From Sporomusaceae bacterium (GTDB taxonomy: Bacteria > Bacillota > Negativicutes > Sporomusales > UBA7701), in the NCBI GenBank assembly GCA_031460455.1, contig JAVKTQ010000006.1:1-64000 (forward strand): 64,000 bases of DNA, written 5' to 3'. Every line of letters starts with the position of its first letter. Position 1 is the stretch's first letter. A model generated the notes under the pieces. It worked only from the letters and a program-made list of their open reading frames with translations. It did no database searches and had not been told where the DNA came from. Shown one piece after another: positions 62,518 through 64,000 of the stretch. The translations under genes and the position numbers were made by a program.

Positions 62518-62934
62518 TCAGCTCCTTAAAACCTCCATAGCCCTTTCGCAATCTTCCTGCTGCAAATAAAGGACAACGCCGTAACCTCCCTTTATATTGG
62601 CTATCCCGCAAGATTCATAAACATTGATATCCGCCTGCGAAAGCTTCCCGTATATATCCGCCAATGCTCCCGACTCGTCATCATACCCTTTGAGCAACAA
62701 AGCGCAATAAGGACCCTCCATATCCAGTCCCGCCTTGTTCGCTCCATCCCTCATCTTCGAACCGTCGTCAGGAAAAAGCGAGAACCGGGTGCGCACACGT
62801 TCCGCGGGGACTGCCCTGAAGGCCAGCAAATTAACGCCAAAGCCGGCAACCGCCGCAAGCAGCTTAGAACCTTCCCCGGCATGGCCATCGACCGTTATAT
62901 CGTAGTATTCGGCTTTTTTTAAATCCAACGCCAT
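62518..62934 (-). CDS. ACT-domain-containing protein
   Basis: The 138-residue protein seems to contain two ACT-like beta-alpha-beta units (about 8-65 and 72-138), for example YDITVDGHAGEGSKLLAAVAGFGVNLLAF and LLLKGYDDESGALADIYGKLSQADINVYES. ACT pairs bind amino acids or small effectors as regulators. No catalytic domain is attached. GAGGGGGG precedes the ATG. It diverges from the LysR gene, which could control it. Confidence 0.8.
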   Translation of the reverse strand: MALDLKKAEYYDITVDGHAGEGSKLLAAVAGFGVNLLAFRAVPAERVRTRFSLFPDDGSKMRDGANKAGLDMEGPYCALLLKGYDDESGALADIYGKLSQADINVYESCGIANIKGGYGVVLYLQQEDCERAMEVLRS

Positions 62935-62993
62935 TTTACACGCCCCCCTCTTCTATCGGCAAATACACCGGTGAAACACCGTCTGGAAAATGC

Positions 62994-63022
62994 TTGCATA
63001 TTTGCTGATTTCATTCTATCAT
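62994..63022 (+). promoter_or_regulatory. Promoter of the LysR gene
   Basis: TTGCAT (62994-62999), 17-bp spacer, TATCAT (63017-63022) on the plus strand, in the 160-bp gap shared with the divergent ACT gene. Confidence 0.55.
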
Positions 63023-63091
63023 GGTAACAAAACTTTTGTTAAGCCGATTATTCAGATCATAACAATCGGCATAACCGATGGATGTGGCAAC

Positions 63092-63985
63092 ATGTACATG
63101 AAGCACCTGCAAACCTTTCTCTCCGTAGCCCGCCTGCTAAATTTCAGCGGCGCCGCCCAGGCGCTCAACTATTCCCAGTCGACGGTATCCGAGCATATTC
63201 ATATCCTTGAAGAAGATCTCGGCGCGATATTATTCGAGCGCCTCGGCAAAAAGGTCTTTCTCACCGAGAAGGGGAAAAAGCTCCTGCCACTCGCCGAACG
63301 CATGGTAAGAGACGCCGAGGAACTAAAAGGACTATTCAAAGAAGACGGCGTCGTTTCCGGCTGCCTGAATATCGGCGCCTCCGAATCGCTCTGCGTCTTC
63401 TGGCTCCCGCCGTTGCTGAAGGAATACCGGCAAAGCTACCCGCAAGTACAGCTCAATATCAAAGTAGGCAACTGCACGGACTTTCCGCTGTGGCTGCAGC
63501 AAAACACCATTGACGTGGCGTTTAGCCTCAATAATAATTCCGTGCAGCAGCAACTGCGGCAAATCGAACTGTTCCGCGGTGAAACCGCCTTTATTGCCTC
63601 GCCTGATCACGAACTGGCGGCAAACCCGCTACTGACCCCGCAAAATCTTGCCGGCCACCCCCTATTCCTGCCGGAAGGGCACAGCGGCTACCCGATGGAC
63701 CTGAAAAACCTGCTGGAAAGAGAAGGCGTCACGGCCAACACCATCATGGAATTCGGCAGCCTAGAGGCAATAAAGCACTGCGTAAAAAGCGGTCTGGGTA
63801 TATCGCTCCTGCCGAAAATCGTCGTTGAAGAAGACATCAAGCGCGGCGAACTGATAAAGCTCAATTGGACAAATACTCCCATCGGCATTCAGGCCCTAAT
63901 GCTTATTCATCGCGAAAAATGGCTGTCGCCCGCATTGTCGGCATTGGAAAAAACCATCCTGGCATCATTAGCCCGCCAGCGATAG
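63092..63985 (+). CDS. LysR-family transcriptional regulator
   Basis: The 297-residue protein has an N-terminal winged helix (MKHLQTFLSVARLLNFSGAAQALNYSQSTVSEHIHILEEDLGAILFER) and a LysR substrate-binding domain (about 90-297) with GCLNIGASESLCVFWLPPLL and SLEAIKHCVKSGLGISLLPKIVV, the standard two-lobe fold. Effector unknown. The frame is open 34 codons further upstream, but the conserved domain begins at this ATG or the one two codons on; ribosome binding sites are weak. It is divergent from the ACT gene. The window ends just after its stop. Confidence 0.9.
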   Translation: MYMKHLQTFLSVARLLNFSGAAQALNYSQSTVSEHIHILEEDLGAILFERLGKKVFLTEKGKKLLPLAERMVRDAEELKGLFKEDGVVSGCLNIGASESLCVFWLPPLLKEYRQSYPQVQLNIKVGNCTDFPLWLQQNTIDVAFSLNNNSVQQQLRQIELFRGETAFIASPDHELAANPLLTPQNLAGHPLFLPEGHSGYPMDLKNLLEREGVTANTIMEFGSLEAIKHCVKSGLGISLLPKIVVEEDIKRGELIKLNWTNTPIGIQALMLIHREKWLSPALSALEKTILASLARQR

Positions 63986-64000
63986 TCCTCCCGCCCTGAC

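Overview
The window is a stretch of core chromosome from a spore-forming, outer-membrane-bearing Firmicute, most likely a Negativicute of the Sporomusaceae type. This is inferred from four things: sporulation genes (yqfC, yqfD, spoIIP, gpr), an LptA/OstA-like periplasmic protein implying a diderm envelope, the classic Firmicute order gpr-spoIIP-lepA-hemW-hrcA-grpE-dnaK-dnaJ-prmA-rsmE-mtaB-hinT-rpsU-yqeY-floA-yqfC-yqfD-phoH-pgpH-ybeY-dgkA-cdd-era-recO-glyQS-dnaG-rpoD, and high GC with strong Shine-Dalgarno sites. No rRNA operon, CRISPR array, prophage or transposase gene was seen. Nearly all genes lie on the minus strand, so biological order runs from high to low coordinates.

Layout. 1-5.2 kb: a hypothetical gene, RNase P RNA, thiE, a zinc-ribbon coiled-coil protein, a Nif3-like protein, trmK and thpR. 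5.3-5.7 kb: an Asn-Met-Glu tRNA operon with its promoter and terminator. 5.8-8.8 kb: dnaG-rpoD. 9-12.1 kb: a zinc-ribbon protein, an HD nucleotidase-like protein, a lone plus-strand OstA-like gene, lepB and ppsR. 12.3-15.6 kb: glyQS under a T-box. 15.6-20.3 kb: a DUF4342 protein, recO, a short YqzL-like gene, a CNNM/CorC protein, a DUF502 protein and a membrane-less MgtE/CBS protein. 20.4-27.7 kb: era, cdd, dgkA, ybeY, pgpH, phoH, yqfD and yqfC. 27.9-32.4 kb: a HerA-like ATPase, a proline-rich membrane protein, floA and an NfeD protein. 32.4-32.8 kb: a gene-free gap holding a candidate plus-strand small RNA. 32.9-38.5 kb: yqeY, rpsU, a HIT protein, mtaB, rsmE, prmA and dnaJ. 38.6-44 kb: dnaK, grpE, an archaeal-type chaperonin and hrcA behind a CIRCE operator. 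44-50 kb: hemW, lepA, spoIIP and gpr. 50.2-58.1 kb: rpsT (plus), holA, two exported proteins with a shared domain, comEC, an HD-GYP protein and comEA. 58.2-61 kb: leuS under a T-box. 61-64 kb: a hypothetical gene, a TauE/SafE permease, an ACT protein and a LysR regulator.

The genes mostly serve replication (dnaG, holA), transcription (rpoD), tRNA charging and modification, ribosome maturation (era, ybeY, rsmE, prmA, rnpB), heat-shock folding, DNA uptake and sporulation. Two T-boxes couple glyQS and leuS to tRNA charging, and a CIRCE site puts the chaperone operon under HrcA.

Three signals stand out. (1) A family of about 120-bp imperfect palindromes sits in at least eleven intercistronic gaps; its core is conserved, while the outer stem differs between copies with matching changes on both arms. 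(2) A candidate plus-strand structured RNA at about 32542-32740 has its own promoter-like sequence, a closing stem, three 10-nt repeats, two C-rich motifs and a strong terminator. (3) Two secreted proteins between comEC and holA share a repeated domain, once fused to a trypsin-like protease. All functional statements come from reading motifs and gene order; no database search was run.
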